A stretch of DNA of 49,504 nucleotides from contig MU646367.1 in NCBI GenBank assembly GCA_026770585.1, forward strand, positions 178,611-228,114, read 5' to 3'. The notes below the pieces were generated by a model. The model was not told the DNA's origin. It was given only the letters and a program-made list of their open reading frames with translations, and ran no database searches. Source of the stretch: Baffinella frigidus (taxonomy: Eukaryota > Cryptophyceae > Cryptomonadales > Baffinellaceae). Shown here in pieces: positions 11,201-21,650 of the stretch (position 1 is the first letter of the stretch; the number at the start of each line of letters is the position of its first letter). Made by a program: the position numbers and the translations under genes.

Positions 11201-12509
11201 CAGAGTTTTGCCACCCATAACTACTTGCCTGTGTGTGCGGGCAGATTACAAGTCGCGTGCAGGAGTGATGGGCCGGGCGTGCGCACCCTCTCGCACCCGT
11301 CCAGCACCGAAAGTTGGGGAGAGGGTATGTTAGTCGTGGCTGAGTAGCGTGTCCGAGTCACCCTTATCCGCACGCTGATGAAACGCGTGTGCTCATCTGT
11401 AGTGTACACCGCAACTCGGACCTGGCGGGGCGCGAGGGTAGGGGCGATCGCGGCCTGTGGTGTGCACACGCTCTCTGTCTCTTGAGTACACCTCGCGCAC
11501 CCGCCGCACGCTGATGAGGTGGGTGTGCCGTGAGGAAGCAGGCGGAAGCGGACAGGCGGTTGGAGCTACAGGGGGAAGAGTTCCGTCTTCGCGAGGCCTC
11601 TCTCACCGCCCAGGCACCTCCCTCCTCCCCCACCACCACCTCCACGCGCACTTCCTCTTGCTACCCTGAACCCTGAACCCCAACCCCCCAACCTGAAACC
11701 CTAAATCCTCAACCCTAACCTCGTATGTAGTCTTGACTGCGTGTGCCCTGCGCGATCTCACGCACCTTGACTGCGTGTGCCCTGCGCGGCGCGATCTCAC
11801 TCAACCCCCCCGCCTGTTGCTCGCCACGGTCGTGTTTGACAAATTATTAAACCCCGCCTTTCCCGCTGTTGGCAGCTCACCGCGCTCTCAATCAAGTACC
11901 ACGAGGCCACCCTCTCCGCCTCTCTATCCCCGTCCCGCAGAGAGGTCTCCGACTACGCCACCCCCTCCTCGCGTCCCGCCGTGGCCTCGCACAACAACTC
12001 GTCGCTCTTCTCGCCGCTCTCGCCAACGCCCCCGCCGAGCGCCTTCTACCCCCGCTTGCCCCCTCCGCCCCACTCGTTCGCTGCCAACAGGAGACCACAC
12101 GCCCAGGTCTAGGCGCGGGGCGTCAAATGTTGGGCGTCAACGCGCGCAAGGTGCAGAGGTGTTGCATCAAAATAAGTGGGTGCAGAGGTGTTGCATCAAT
12201 AAATCAAGCGAAAATCTGTGCGTTGGTGCGGTGCTGCGTTGGCACTGGACCGCCCTGCTTCCAGCCTGACCAAAACCAATGCTCGCGAGAGTCGAGTCCA
12301 TGGAGTGATACTGTGAAGTCTTGTTTTTCTACATTTCCTGTTTCTGCACACCGCCCCCACCACGTCTCTCTCACACGCACCATGCAACCGCCTCAAAGTC
12401 GTCGATTCTCAAACGGCGGCGCCCGCCCATCGTCGAGTATCCGGTTTCCGATCCGGAAAACACAACACGAGGCTGGCTGATGCATCTAGGAACACCGCCC
12501 TTCACTTGA
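5220..12509 (+). CDS. Multi-exon coiled-coil protein, function unknown
   Basis: Phase-compatible exons: 5220-5287 (tentative), 5781-6377, 7380-7427, 7803-8053, 8268-8364, 8689-8739, 8790-8828 (tentative), 9103-9200, 9436-9511, 9752-9850, 10120-10214, 10403-10463, 10617-10647, 10792-10848, 11119-11189, 11542-11613 and 11876-12106. The product is almost pure heptad-like, Glu/Arg/Ala-rich sequence (LQQCKADLHREKLKTS, VEEMRRTLDALRGELRRA), as in structural or centrosome/flagellar-type coiled coils; no family is diagnosable. The last part is a Ser/Pro-rich tail (SPLSPTPPPSAFYPRLPPP). Reading through the donor at 12106 gives a stop at 12110-12112. Splicing instead to 12399 adds SSILKRRRPPIVEYPVSD and ends at 12507-12509. 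The first exon is not identified; it may lie in the inverted-repeat region. Intron 11614-11875 appears to use a GC donor. About 680-700 residues are visible. Confidence 0.75.
5292..5779 (+). repeat. CCCTAAA-type array filling a coiled-coil gene intron
   Basis: CCCTAAA, CCCCAAA and CCATAAA units run from just after the probable donor at 5288 to the acceptor CTAAACAG, which abuts the exon at 5781. Here the plus strand is both the sense strand and the CCCTAAA strand. The array itself appears to supply the splice acceptor. Confidence 0.9.
6557..7274 (-). repeat. Right arm of the inverted repeat, inside a coiled-coil gene intron
   Basis: This is the reverse-complement copy of 4284-5005. It lies wholly in the intron between coiled-coil exons 5781-6377 and 7380-7427. 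Homology stops abruptly within the copied ABCD first exon, after AACATTGAG. Confidence 0.9.
6895..6985 (+). repeat. Dispersed GTCAACTT element (family S), reference copy
   Basis: Landmarks: GACCGACTATTCGAAAAGTT, GACAGACTGGG, then AAATTCGTCAACTTCGGAG and GAGCTGGTGAGCC. Diverged copies lie at 4590-4670 (its partner in the inverted repeat), 15505-15605, 44295-44425 (inverted) and 3490-3600 (inverted, partial). All sit in introns or near gene ends of four different genes. Confidence 0.75.
7188..7275 (+). pseudogene. Truncated copy of the ABCD first exon
   Basis: An ATG at 7188 opens MRGSRGGGTFEERTPVLQ, identical to the start of the ABCD transporter. It then diverges (KMKGTHKSNIEE instead of KKKGTQKSNIEK) and loses all homology at about 7275. 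The YQQYGFDSKFLKR end and the splice donor are missing, so it cannot encode the transporter N-terminus. It could supply a second promoter and start codon on the plus strand inside the coiled-coil gene. Confidence 0.75.
7437..7790 (+). repeat. CCCTAAA-type array filling a coiled-coil gene intron
   Basis: Degenerate CCCTAAA/CCCTCAA units occupy nearly all of intron 7428-7802, between the short exon ending GAGGAGAACCAG and the exon starting GTGGAGGAG. The sense strand carries CCCTAAA. Confidence 0.9.
8483..8530 (+). repeat. Three tandem 17-bp units in an intron
   Basis: The unit CATCATCAGTGGTCTCT is repeated almost perfectly three times inside coiled-coil intron 8365-8688. Nothing else in that intron is recognisable. 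Confidence 0.9.
9555..9657 (+). repeat. Minisatellite of CCCTCCA and CCCTACA heptamers
   Basis: About seven CCCTCCA units pass abruptly into seven or eight CCCTACA units inside intron 9512-9751. Both are one-base variants of the CCCTAAA heptamer, and the sense strand again carries the C-rich strand. Confidence 0.95.
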
Positions 12510-15500
12510 TGGGAAACTCACAAATAGGCACCTGCTCGGGGGGGCACCAGACGAGTGAGAATCACTGGAGAGCCACGCGCCCAGGCCCGGCAGTTGAGCG
12601 GGGCCTCACCGGGGACAGACGCACCAAGAGCAGGGTGTCAGGCACCCTTGGAAGAGAGACCATCCCAGGACGGTTTGGTGCACACAATTGTTGCGTCGGT
12701 AAGGATGAACATTGCGTGCAGTGGTGGTGGTGGGGCAGCGGTGTGGAGGGGGGGAGGGGGGGTACCGAGTCGCGAGTGAGGACAATGGCGTTGGGGGTGA
12801 AGAGAATGCCGAACGCCAGCGCCGCCCCAGCTTTGTCTGCCACTCTCAGCTCCGCCTGCGCGCCCGAGCAAGATCGAGTGTCAGACACTCGATTTCATCA
12901 CCGCCTCCCGTGGCCTGCCGTCCTGAGCACGGAGCACGTCAGCGAGGGTCTTCACTAGGGAGGGAACCAGCCCGAGCCCTCTGGCGCAAGAGGTGTAGGT
13001 AGTAGTTGATCACTTTTCAAAAATCTCTGAGGGTGATAAAGAAGAACAAGGTCTCGACTGGGCCTGTGGCGTGCGGTGTGCAGGCTGGGCCACGGGATGC
13101 GAGGTGCAGGGTGATTGATACCCGGGGTGCTTCGTCACAGTTTGACGAGGCGTGTGCATGCCAAAGCCCGTGTGGTTGTGAACACGTCAGGGGAGGCAGG
13201 GAGAAGCGGAGAGCCCATAGGGGTACATCGCTCAAAAGGAGCCGCGCCACCCCCTAGGACCACCGTATGGCTATATGTATAGACAAAGGTAAAGGTAAAG
13301 GGTCCCACGGGGGTGCGCTTCCGTCTGAGGGAGGTAACCCTGTAGGGCAGGGACGTACGTGGGGGACGGTGAACTGCTGCACGCAGCGCCCAACTTTCGA
13401 CGAGAACAGCCCGAACGGCCCCGAGTGCCCCGTCTCCCAGAAGCGCACTCTCCCCTCGGCCGCCGAGAAGGTTGCGAGCCTCTGGCCCGCGCCGTCGAAG
13501 GTCACGGCGCTGATGGCCCCCTCGTGCCCTTCTAGCACACGCCACTTCGTCGCGGTGCGCACCTGGTTTGCGTTCGGGGTTGGGGTTTGGGGTTTGGGGG
13601 TTGGGGTTTGGGGTTTGGGGTTTGGGGTTTGGGGTTTGGGGTTTGGGGTTTGGGGTTTGGGGTTTGGGGTTTGGAGTTTGGGGTTTAAGGTTTAGGGTTT
13701 AGGGTCTAGATATTAGCGTTGAGGGTTGAGGGTTTAGGGTTTGGAGTTTAGGATTTAGGTTTTAGGGTTTAGGGTTGAGGGTTTAGGGTTGAGGGTTTCG
13801 AGTGAGGGGTTTCGGATTTCGGTACGTCGAAGATGACGACGAGGGCATCGACGGTGCCAACCGCGAAGCGTTGCGTTTCCTGGTGGAATGTCGCCTGCGG
13901 GAACCGTCGCACGATCTCCTTGAGCGCCGCCGTCGAGTGTTGCATCAGCGCCTGCTTCAGGGTTGAGGGTTTAGGGTGCAGGTCTTAGGGGTCAGGGGTC
14001 AGGAGTTAGGGTTGAGGGGTGAGGGGTGAGGGTTTGGGAACCCGACACCACCCAGACCCTCGCATTCAGCATGACTGACTGCACCCCAGACCCCATCATC
14101 AGCACCGCGCCCACTCGGCGGTGCCTGCCCTGCCATGACTAGACACCGCGAAAGGTGCGGAGTGCATCGAGGTTTTGGCCAGCCATACATCTCACGGGGG
14201 AACGTTTAGGGTTTAGGGTTTAGGGTGCAGGGCTCAGGGTTAAGCGTTTAGAGTTTAGGTTTTAAGGTTCAGGGTTTAGGGTGAAGGGGTTAGGGGTTAG
14301 GGTTTGGCGGTGTGACCTGGCGGACGAGGGGGTGCGCTGGATCTAGCGTCGAGAGCACCACCTAGCGTTTCGGGGTCGAGGTTCAGGGGTTAGGGGTTAG
14401 GGGTTAAGATTGAGGGTTTAGGGTTTAGACGGTTTAGGGCTATGGGTTTAAGGTTTGGGGTTTAGAGTTTGGCGTTTGGCGGCGTGACCTCGACGGCGCG
14501 CGGGAGTGCCGGGAGCATCGGAAGAGGGTGCCGCTTGATCATCGCCACCAGCACGCGGATGGCTGTCACGGATCGCTCGGACCGCACGTGGCACACCAGT
14601 TGTGAGTGCCGTGATGCTTCCTCCCCGATCACCTCCACGAACTCCGAGGGGAGGATCTGCACGTGCCAGGACAAGAATCGTGTGTTAGCAAACACCTTGC
14701 CGACGCACGGGTGTGGGACACACCGGCGGAGGCAATCTTGTGGGACTCGAGCACTCTTCCGCGTGTCAGCGTTGCAGGGACGGTGCGTGCCTGGATACGC
14801 AGGGAAGGCGGGGCCGGAAAGAGGGCCGCTTCTGAGTAGTGCACGACGTTTCGCAAGAAGATCACGGTGGCAAAACGAAGAAGGGGCATGGGTAGGCAGG
14901 CACCGGGGCGACGGAGCGAAGGGCAAACTCAGCCTCTTGCATGGTTGTTCCGAAGTCCTGCCACCGCCAGTACCTGCAGAGCCCCCGCCCGCTTACTTTC
15001 CAACCCCGAACCCCTAAACCCAGAACCCTAAACCCAGAACCCTAAACCCTAAACCTCGGCTCCTCGCTCCTGGAACACATGTCCATCAATTCATGAAAAT
15101 TCAGGAAAACTCATCCTAGGGCTTCTATCCCCCAACTACCTGGTCACGAGGAGTTCCCCGATTAGAATGATGGCAGAGTTGCAAAAAGCAAGGGATTCCC
15201 GATTGTGAGGCGGTCAATGCCGGGAGGGGAAGGCCGGGAAAAGGGGGGCGGTTCCGACGGCGGGGGGCGGGAAAGGAAAGAGCGGTTCTGACGGGGGAGG
15301 GGGCACCTTGTGTAGAGGGTGCGAAGCAGGGCGAGCGGATCGGTGAGGTGTCTGCACCACAATGCTGCTCCTCTTGCCAGCAGATGCGACGCCGCCTGAT
15401 TCGACAAAGCAAGGTCAGTGACCTGAGGCAACACACGCCGCAGAAGTGGGTAAGGAGCACGGGGCAGTGAGGCGCCTTGAGTCGCCGTGTAGCACTGTCT

Positions 15501-18500
15501 CACTCGGGTTGCCCGACTATTCGCGAGTCGACATCCTGGGTGCGCGGCACAAATACGTCAACGTTGGAGCAGGAAAGAGCCCGGGCTCACCACATTGGTG
15601 AGCCAAAATAGACAGAGACAGTGCTGGACCTTGGAGTGGAGCAAGATGGCGGAGGAGAGCGCGGCAACCAGCGCCTTCGCCACCCGCGCTGCCGTCGCCG
15701 TATTCAACGAGTCGACGAAGTGCGACCCGATGACAGCCAGGACGATCACGGCAGGCCCCTCGGGGCCCGCCAGCCCGGCAGGCGCGGGGCCGACGACCGC
15801 GGCGCGCTCGTTGAGCTTGGCGGTCCACTCGGTGACGATGGCCTGGCGGGTGGCGGGCTGGGTGCGCCCGAGGCGCGCGGAGAGGAGCGCGTGCGCTGTT
15901 GCGCGCGCGCTCTCGGGTGACACCTGCCCATCCGTCATTTTTCAGTTCCACTCCATAGTTTTGTTTTAGTATTCAACAATAACGCACACGTATTTTCCAT
16001 TGAGTTGCGGGGATGCGGCGCGCGGGCCACGGCGTACGCGTTCACGGTCTGTGTGCTTGGAGCGGGGGGTTGAGGGGGGGTTCGGTGGACGGTACCAGCC
16101 AGAAGTGGGCGAGGGCGATGACGTCGGAGTCCAGGTACGGTTCGAGCCGCGACGGCGCCTCTTTCGAGAGAAAGTGCAGCAGCGCCCCGCACAACTCCAC
16201 CCCTTCCACCTTGCCTGTGCACACACCCACACACCAAGCGTCAGCTGCTGCCGGCAGGCTCGATCAACTTGGACTCCACCACCTCGGGAGAGCGCCACAC
16301 CCTCTCAACGCCTCCCCTCTACCTGTGCCCAGCAAGAATGCGCGAAACGAGAGCCGGGAAGCGCGGCGAGGGGCGGGGGGGCGCGAAAGAGAGGTGAGGG
16401 CTTAGATGCGGGGAAGGGGGGGGGCGGGCCCTCTCTCCGGACGTGTCTACCGCTGCTCCATCAGGATTTGCGGGGTGGGGCACGCGGTCTGCAGTTTGCA
16501 GTCTGCGGTTTAGCGTTTGGGATTGGGTGTGTGGGATGGGGTTCGGGGGTTGGGGGTGCGGGAGAGACTGGAGACAGCGACGGCGCGGCAGGCGTCGACA
16601 ACCACCGCGGCGCTCGCAGTGATCGCGCCGGTGACCGCCGGAGACACGCCGCACGCCGCGCACCCCCACGAGACGCGCGGGACGAGCAGCGTGATCCCGC
16701 CGCCGCCGCCCACCATGGCGAGCGACGCGTGGAGGGGCGCCTCTACGTCCTGGAGCATCACCGGGGCGCCGAGCGCAGCGAGCGCGTCGCGCACCCGCAC
16801 AGAGTAGGCGGATGCCGTGACTGAGGAATGCCCCGGGACCGGGTCCGAGAGGGTGAGCGCGCGCGGCTGCGCGAAGCCGGACATGGCGGCAGAGAGAGCC
16901 ACGGCGAGCAGCGCGCCCTCCCCGCCGAGGCGCGCCCACAGCTTCTCCTTGACCGTGGCCTTGCCGTCCTCCGCCGCGCCAAACAGCCCCGCCTCCTCCG
17001 TTGACGCGAGGCTCTTTTCGGACAGGCCGCTGGACAGCTCGCTGGGCGCGCGGCTCTTTTCAGACAGGCCGCTGGGCGCGCGCGACGCCGACGACAGCCC
17101 GCTGGGCACGCGCGACGAGATGGGCGACGGGGTCTCTGCGGGGGGCGGTTGCAACCCAGCCGCCGCGGCCCCAGCTGCCGCCACCACATCGCACCGCATC
17201 CGCAGCACACTCACCACCCCCCCCNNNNNNNNNNNNNNNNNNNNNNNNNNNNNNNNNNNNNNNNNNNNNNNNNNNNNNNNNNNNNNNNNNNNNNNNNNNN
17301 NNNNNNNNNNNNNNNNNNNNNNNNNNNNNNNNNNNNNNNNNNNNCCACATCCTCCCCCTCCCCCCCATCCTCGGGCTCGGCGCACGCGGCCTCCGAGTGC
17401 AGCACAGGCCCGCCTCCGGATGAGCGCTGGAGGGCGGAGAGCACGGCGGGCACCAGCGCGGGCGCGACGCGCCGGATGCAGTCTGCCCCCCCCCGGTCGC
17501 GCAGCTGCCACAGGTGCGCGCCGCCGTCCCCGGTCACCACGCACACACACCCCAGCCGCTCCGCCCACATCACCTCCTTGATCTCCGAGGAGTGCCCGCC
17601 TAGGAGGTAGAGCACGGCGGGCCCGCCGGGGTCGCCGTTGCTGTCGGTTGACTGCGTCGTCGCGACCATCACGTGCCGGTCCGCCCCGATCGAGCAGAAC
17701 ACGTTGCCGTGCCGCATGGTTGCCTTGAGCTGGGCGCCCAGCCACACGAGGCGCCGCACCGCGCCCACGTGCTGCCGGAACGCGTACATCCTGCGCTGCT
17801 CGCCCACGTGCCACGCCGCCACCACCCCGTCGTCGCTCCCCACGAGCAGCGTGTCGCTCCCCGGCACACACAGCATCGACCGCACCGCCACACCCTCTCC
17901 CCCCAACGCATGCAGCTCGCGCCCCGACGGCAGGCTCATAACCTTCACCCCCCCCGACCGGTCTCCGAGAAACCAGCGGAGCGGCCTCGCAGCCTCGATC
18001 TGCACGAGCGCGGCGGTGACCGTCGTGGTGGTCTCCCCGCGCGCCGCGCGACTGCTCGCCGCCCACGAGAACCCATCGCTCAGCGTCGCGCCTTGTTCAT
18101 ACACCCAATCCCGCTCCAGCAGCTCATGCAACCCCTCGGGCCCCCTATCCCGACTCTTGGCGGGTTCACCCGCGGGCGAGCAGGGAGATGCGTCCCCCTC
18201 GAGCCCCGCGGCCTGACGCGCGCGCAGCTTCAGAGCGGCCGCGCCCCCCATGTCCCCCGCGGGCGCCTTGCTGGCGCTGACTGGTCGCCACACGTGCAGC
18301 TTCCCCTCCGCCGTGACCCCGAGCAACCACCCGCCGGAGTCGCCGCCCACCACCACCAGATCGGTTGCGCCACTGTCGACCCCCAGAAGCTCCCCTCCCC
18401 GCCCGCCCGCAAAGCTCACTGCATACATCCCCACCCCGTCCACCCACACCACCGCACGGTCGCCCCCAGGAGACAGCGACCCCTTGGCCTTGAGCCAGCC

Positions 18501-20474
18501 CTTGGCAGTGCCCGTGCCCGAGCGGGCCGACGCCGCATCATCATCCGTGTCTGTAGATTGCGTGAGGCGCGCCGTTTCGCCAGCCTCCTGCGCCGCGAGC
18601 GCCTCTCCGAAGTCCTCGGGCGGCGCGCTGCTCCACTGCCTGATCGCGTTCTTCGGGATGAACGCTCTTGAGGCGTGCCTCCGGCGCCGCCGCTGCTCGG
18701 GGGGGTCCGTGCCGCCCTCGGATGCCTGATGCGGGAGGCCCAACCGGAGCTTGTGGACTGAGTCGTCCTCGGGCGCCCGATCGTTGATGTCCACAACGAG
18801 GTGCGCGCCCTGCTTCCCATCCAGCCTGTGATCTGCGCCGATCTTGTAAAGCACCGAGCCCCCGAGCCCCACCACCAGCAGCGCCGAGGACAGCGGGTCG
18901 AGCGAGAGGCTCCGCGGAAACGAGATGGGTACCTCCGAGACCTGGACTGTCGGGGTCCAGCCGATGACAGCATGGGTGCAGGATCTGTCGGCGAGCCAGC
19001 AGCAGAGGGTGCCTCCCCGATCGATGGAGTAGACTGTCGGTTCTGCCTTGCTCCCGAGCTCTTCCTCCAGCACCGAGTCCCTGCTCCATCCCCCGGGGTC
19101 ACCGTTTCGACCGCGTGCGGTTTGCAGGGCACCATTCCCCCCGGGTCAACGTTTCGAGGGCATACGGTTTGCAGGATAGGGCGGGGGCAACGAAGCCACA
19201 GCTTTCGAATTTACGGGGGGGGGCTTGCGGTGCATACATGTTCCTGGCGCAGAGGTCGATGCACCACTCCCCGTGGCCGAAGAGCCGCACTACCCGTTTC
19301 ATCCCCAGGATATCCACCACCTGATTTCGTGGTGAAGGAGACCATCAGAAGTGCGGTGCGTCGTTCGGGATGAGGAATCCGCTACGCGGTCATCGCGCTT
19401 CGGGGCACAGGGACTGGTGTCCTGGTGTAGAGCCGTCCGCCGTAGGAAATCATCCGCCAGGAGCCTCCACGAGCGCCATCCGTGACATACCAGGGAACTT
19501 GGGACAGCGAGCAGAGGGCAGGAGCTATAACCGGCTGAAATGACCTGCACAGTCGCGTTCTCGCCAACCCCCGTCAAGGCTACACCTGGCAAGGATATGA
19601 GGCAGTAGGGCGAGCGTGGGTGACACACCTCGATTTCGGCGCTGGAACCCGCGCAGGCGATCAATGGTTTCCCCTTGCACGACACGTTGACGATCGTGCT
19701 AGGTGCCCACGTCAGACAACTCTTCGATGCCCTGCCACCCACCCATCACAATCAGCACATACGCGGACCACCGAGTTGATGGCTCCCACCGGGAAAAAGA
19801 TGCACTGAAGCGTGAGCACCGCATGCCCGTCGCACATCCACCGCAAGCGCGAGCTTGCCAGGTTATCCCAGCGTATCGCATGGGGCGGGGTGTCTCGCCT
19901 GAGGCAAACACCATCTTCGAGCCTCCATACGCACAGCGTCCCGGCCGAGTCCGCGCTGACCAGAACAGGCGAAGTGCCGTCGTAGCTGCACGTCATCGAG
20001 GTGATGGCGTTTTCGTGCTGCCCGAGAAGCAGCGCCAGCGGCCTGATGCGCTCCTCGGCGGGTTCTTGCGACGCATTGTTCGTTCCTGTGTGAGTGAAGT
20101 ATTTAATATCAGATGAGAGAAGAAGAAAGGGGGGAAGCCAGAATACTTTCCATAGATTCTAGAATCTGTGCTTCGCCCCGCCTGCAGACTCTGCTGGGCA
20201 CAGAACGCCAGGTGGGCAGAGGATGAGCCTGGGGCGGATCATGAAAAGGTGGGGCACTGGTTCGGCTGGCCGAGGAACTACCTGGAGGCTGCTGAGGCGG
20301 CACCCGGCTCTTCGCGAGCGGATGCCAGTAGCTAGGCCCTTGCCAGAGCCAGATGGATCCGTCAGAGCCGCCCGTCGCAATGCGCGCGAGCTGCCGGCAG
20401 AGAGTGACCGCCGTCACGTCCTGGTGCGGCGTGTCGGGCCACAGCGCGAGTCCCAGCGTGCAGAGCGGCCGCAT
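12502..20474 (-). CDS. WDR7: WDR7 / rabconnectin-3 beta homologue
   Basis: Exons join in phase: 20282-20474, 19806-20085, 19629-19698, 19238-19320, 16569-19080 (contains the gap), 16096-16214, 15630-15923, 15307-15422, 14904-14973, 14489-14656, 14317-14361, 13826-13951, 13359-13562, 12766-12855 and 12502-12531. This gives roughly 1,460 residues, near the usual family size. N-terminal WD40 blades (ATGGSDGSIWLWQ, LVSADSAGTLCVWRLEDG), a middle block (APLHASLAMVGGGGGITLLVP), IVLAVIGSHFVDSL, and C-terminal blades (RFAVGTVDALVVIFD, then LEGHEGAISAVTF...RVRFWETG) follow WDR7 order. WDR7 partners DMXL proteins to promote V-ATPase assembly on endomembranes. The start is the ATG at 20474, six residues before the conserved LALWPDTPHQDVTAV. 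The 9-residue last exon (VPICEFPIK) is short but in phase and aligns with the family C-terminus. Exons 14904-14973 and 12502-12531 are the least certain. Confidence 0.85.
13566..13820 (+). repeat. GGTTTGGGG array in a WDR7 intron
   Basis: Twelve or more tandem GGTTTGGGGTTT units lie directly against the acceptor of exon 13359-13562 and grade into GGTTTAGGG. The sense strand is CCCCAAACC. A matching CCCCAAACC block occurs in the CWC22 intron at 43300-43386. Confidence 0.95.
13956..14485 (+). repeat. Telomere-like arrays flanking a 45-bp WDR7 exon
   Basis: GGTTTAGGG/GGTTGAGGG units occupy much of introns 13952-14316 and 14362-14488. Exon 14317-14361 (VVLSTLDPAHPLVRQ) is the only clear coding sequence between them. 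The stretch 14041-14190 is non-repetitive and holds no exon I can support. Confidence 0.85.
15003..15058 (+). repeat. CCCTAAA array antisense to WDR7
   Basis: A short run of CCCTAAACC and ACCCAGAACC units lies on the plus strand inside a WDR7 intron, although WDR7 is transcribed from the minus strand. It is one of two clear exceptions to the strand rule. Confidence 0.9.
17225..17344. other. Assembly gap (120 N) inside the large WDR7 exon
   Basis: The run of N interrupts the WDR7 coding exon next to C-runs on both sides. The reading frame before the gap differs from the frame after it, so 120 is not the true size modulo three. The sequence lost encodes a low-complexity linker between the N-terminal WD40 half and the middle domain. 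Confidence 0.98.
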
Positions 20475-20580
20475 CCTGCAACAGATCTCTAAGCAGGGGA
20501 TGCGGCCCACCGCCCAGGCACGAGGAAACGCGGCGCCAAGGGTTCAAACGTGGCAGGAGCGCCCCCCCTCTCTCCCCCGA
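20450..20580 (-). promoter_or_regulatory. WDR7 start-codon and upstream region, duplicated elsewhere
   Basis: This stretch spans the WDR7 ATG and about 105 bp upstream of it. It is roughly 80 percent identical by eye to 33158-33290 in the same orientation, including GTGCAGAGCGGCCGCATCCT, where CAT is the start codon. Because it lies at the 5' end of the gene, it probably includes core promoter or 5' UTR. No TATA box is evident. Confidence 0.6.
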
Positions 20581-20639
20581 TCCCACAGCGAGATTTGCCT
20601 TTTGAAAAAGGTTTTCTATTTATTTTGCATGGTGGTCAT

Positions 20640-20706
20640 ATATACATTGTCGTATATATACGACACATATACGACAATCGACCGATTGTCGTATATATAC
20701 GACACA
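20640..20706. repeat. Palindrome built from GTCGTATATATACGAC
   Basis: Two copies of the self-complementary word GTCGTATATATACGACAC lie about 48 bp apart, flanking ATACGACAATCGACCGATTGTCG, so the whole can fold into nested hairpins. Related words occur at 22276-22308 and 24912-24945. It lies upstream of WDR7. Confidence 0.85.
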
Positions 20707-20735
20707 TCTCCCACGTCTTGCCAATAAGTGCCGCG

Positions 20736-20866
20736 ATTCAAGCACTGGAGAGCGAAACGCGATCCGAGAGCAAAAATGCTTTCTCTGCAGTCCTTTCTAC
20801 GGAAGGGCGTGTCGTTGGCATATGTTGGGAGAAATTAAAACCTAAAGGACCTAAAGGACCAAGCTC
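20736..20866 (+). repeat. Dispersed repeat family R1 (CCTAAAGGA family), copy
   Basis: It carries the R1 landmarks: GGCGTGTCGTTGGCATATGT, TGGGAG, then tandem CCTAAAGGA units. It is nearly identical, inverted, to 49258-49380. The sharp similarity suggests recent spread. No open reading frame or terminal repeat is seen. Confidence 0.9.
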
Positions 20867-21007
20867 CAAGTGGCGGGCTGCAACAATCCTGTTCAAATAA
20901 AACGAAATAACGAGAATCCAAAGCTCCAAAGCGAAATAACGGAAATTGAGAGACCAGGCCGCTCATAGAGCTCTATTAGAAATAACGATCCTATGTACAG
21001 GGGGGCG

Positions 21008-21112
21008 TGATGTGATCCGAAAGGAAGCATGGCCTTTCTACAGAACCAGTTCCGGTGTCCGCCTATGTTGGGAGCTCGAAGAACCTAAAGGGCCTGAAGG
21101 ATCTTTAACGAA
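21008..21112 (+). repeat. Dispersed repeat family R1, copy
   Basis: It has CCGAAAGGAAGCATGGCCTT, AGAACCAGTTCCGGTGTCCG, CCTATGTTGGGAGCTCGAAG and AACCTAAAGGGCCTGAAGGA in that order. Copies at 23540-23700 and 26083-26175 (inverted) share the same block order. Confidence 0.85.
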
Positions 21113-21390
21113 ATCCTCTAGCCCACATCCAGCCCCTCTACCAGAAATGTCCAGACCAGCCCTCAGAGTTGGACAAACCCGACGATCTGGACAACGATCT
21201 TCGATCTTTTCGCGCTGGAAACGTGCTACGTTTGGGAATCGGTTTTTTCAAGTTGACTTGAGGACGGCCGCCTTTGACGAGGGAAAAAACGGAACTTGGG
21301 TACTGGCAGTATCTCGGTTGGAATTCGCCTGGAGAGAATTTAAATCCTTCTGTAAGATCGTTTCAATTTTGCGCGGCGCATTTCTCTTTG

Positions 21391-21650
21391 TGGGGATACT
21401 ACCCCAATAGGATAATTCACTCACCCTCACAGCCTCGTGAGGGGGGTTCTGGGGATACTACCCCATGTAGGATGACCGGAGTGACTTTACACAGGTCACG
21501 TCCACTAAAAGGAGATTTAGGCCCAAAGCACGTGCCGATCCGTCCTCTCCTCAGTAAAGACTATCTCGCACACAAGCCCTCTCCTCAGGAAAGACTACCT
21601 CGCTTACAAAGTTCCCGTGTGTCTCTAGCGCCCGAGCGGAGCCCTTCCGC
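21391..21650 (+). repeat. Relative of the palindromic element (family P)
   Basis: It begins TGGGGATACTACCCC and repeats that start about 60 bp later, then continues GTGACTTTACACAGGTCACG and ends near CGAGCGGAGCCCTTCCGC. The same order recurs at 22488-22680 and, truncated, at 24661-24820. Confidence 0.85.

Noticed and set aside
13267-13695. Open frame with GFGVWGLG repeats
   Set aside because: It is the translation of the GGTTTGGGG intron array plus the antisense of a WDR7 exon.
14629-14889. Extra WDR7 exon encoding LLRFATVIFLRNVV
   Set aside because: No matching splice sites in phase; the exon at 14904-14973 satisfies the phase requirement better.
16000-18671. Plus-strand frames of 250-330 residues opposite WDR7
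   Set aside because: They are high-GC antisense shadows; the minus strand has clear WD40 and WDR7 homology.
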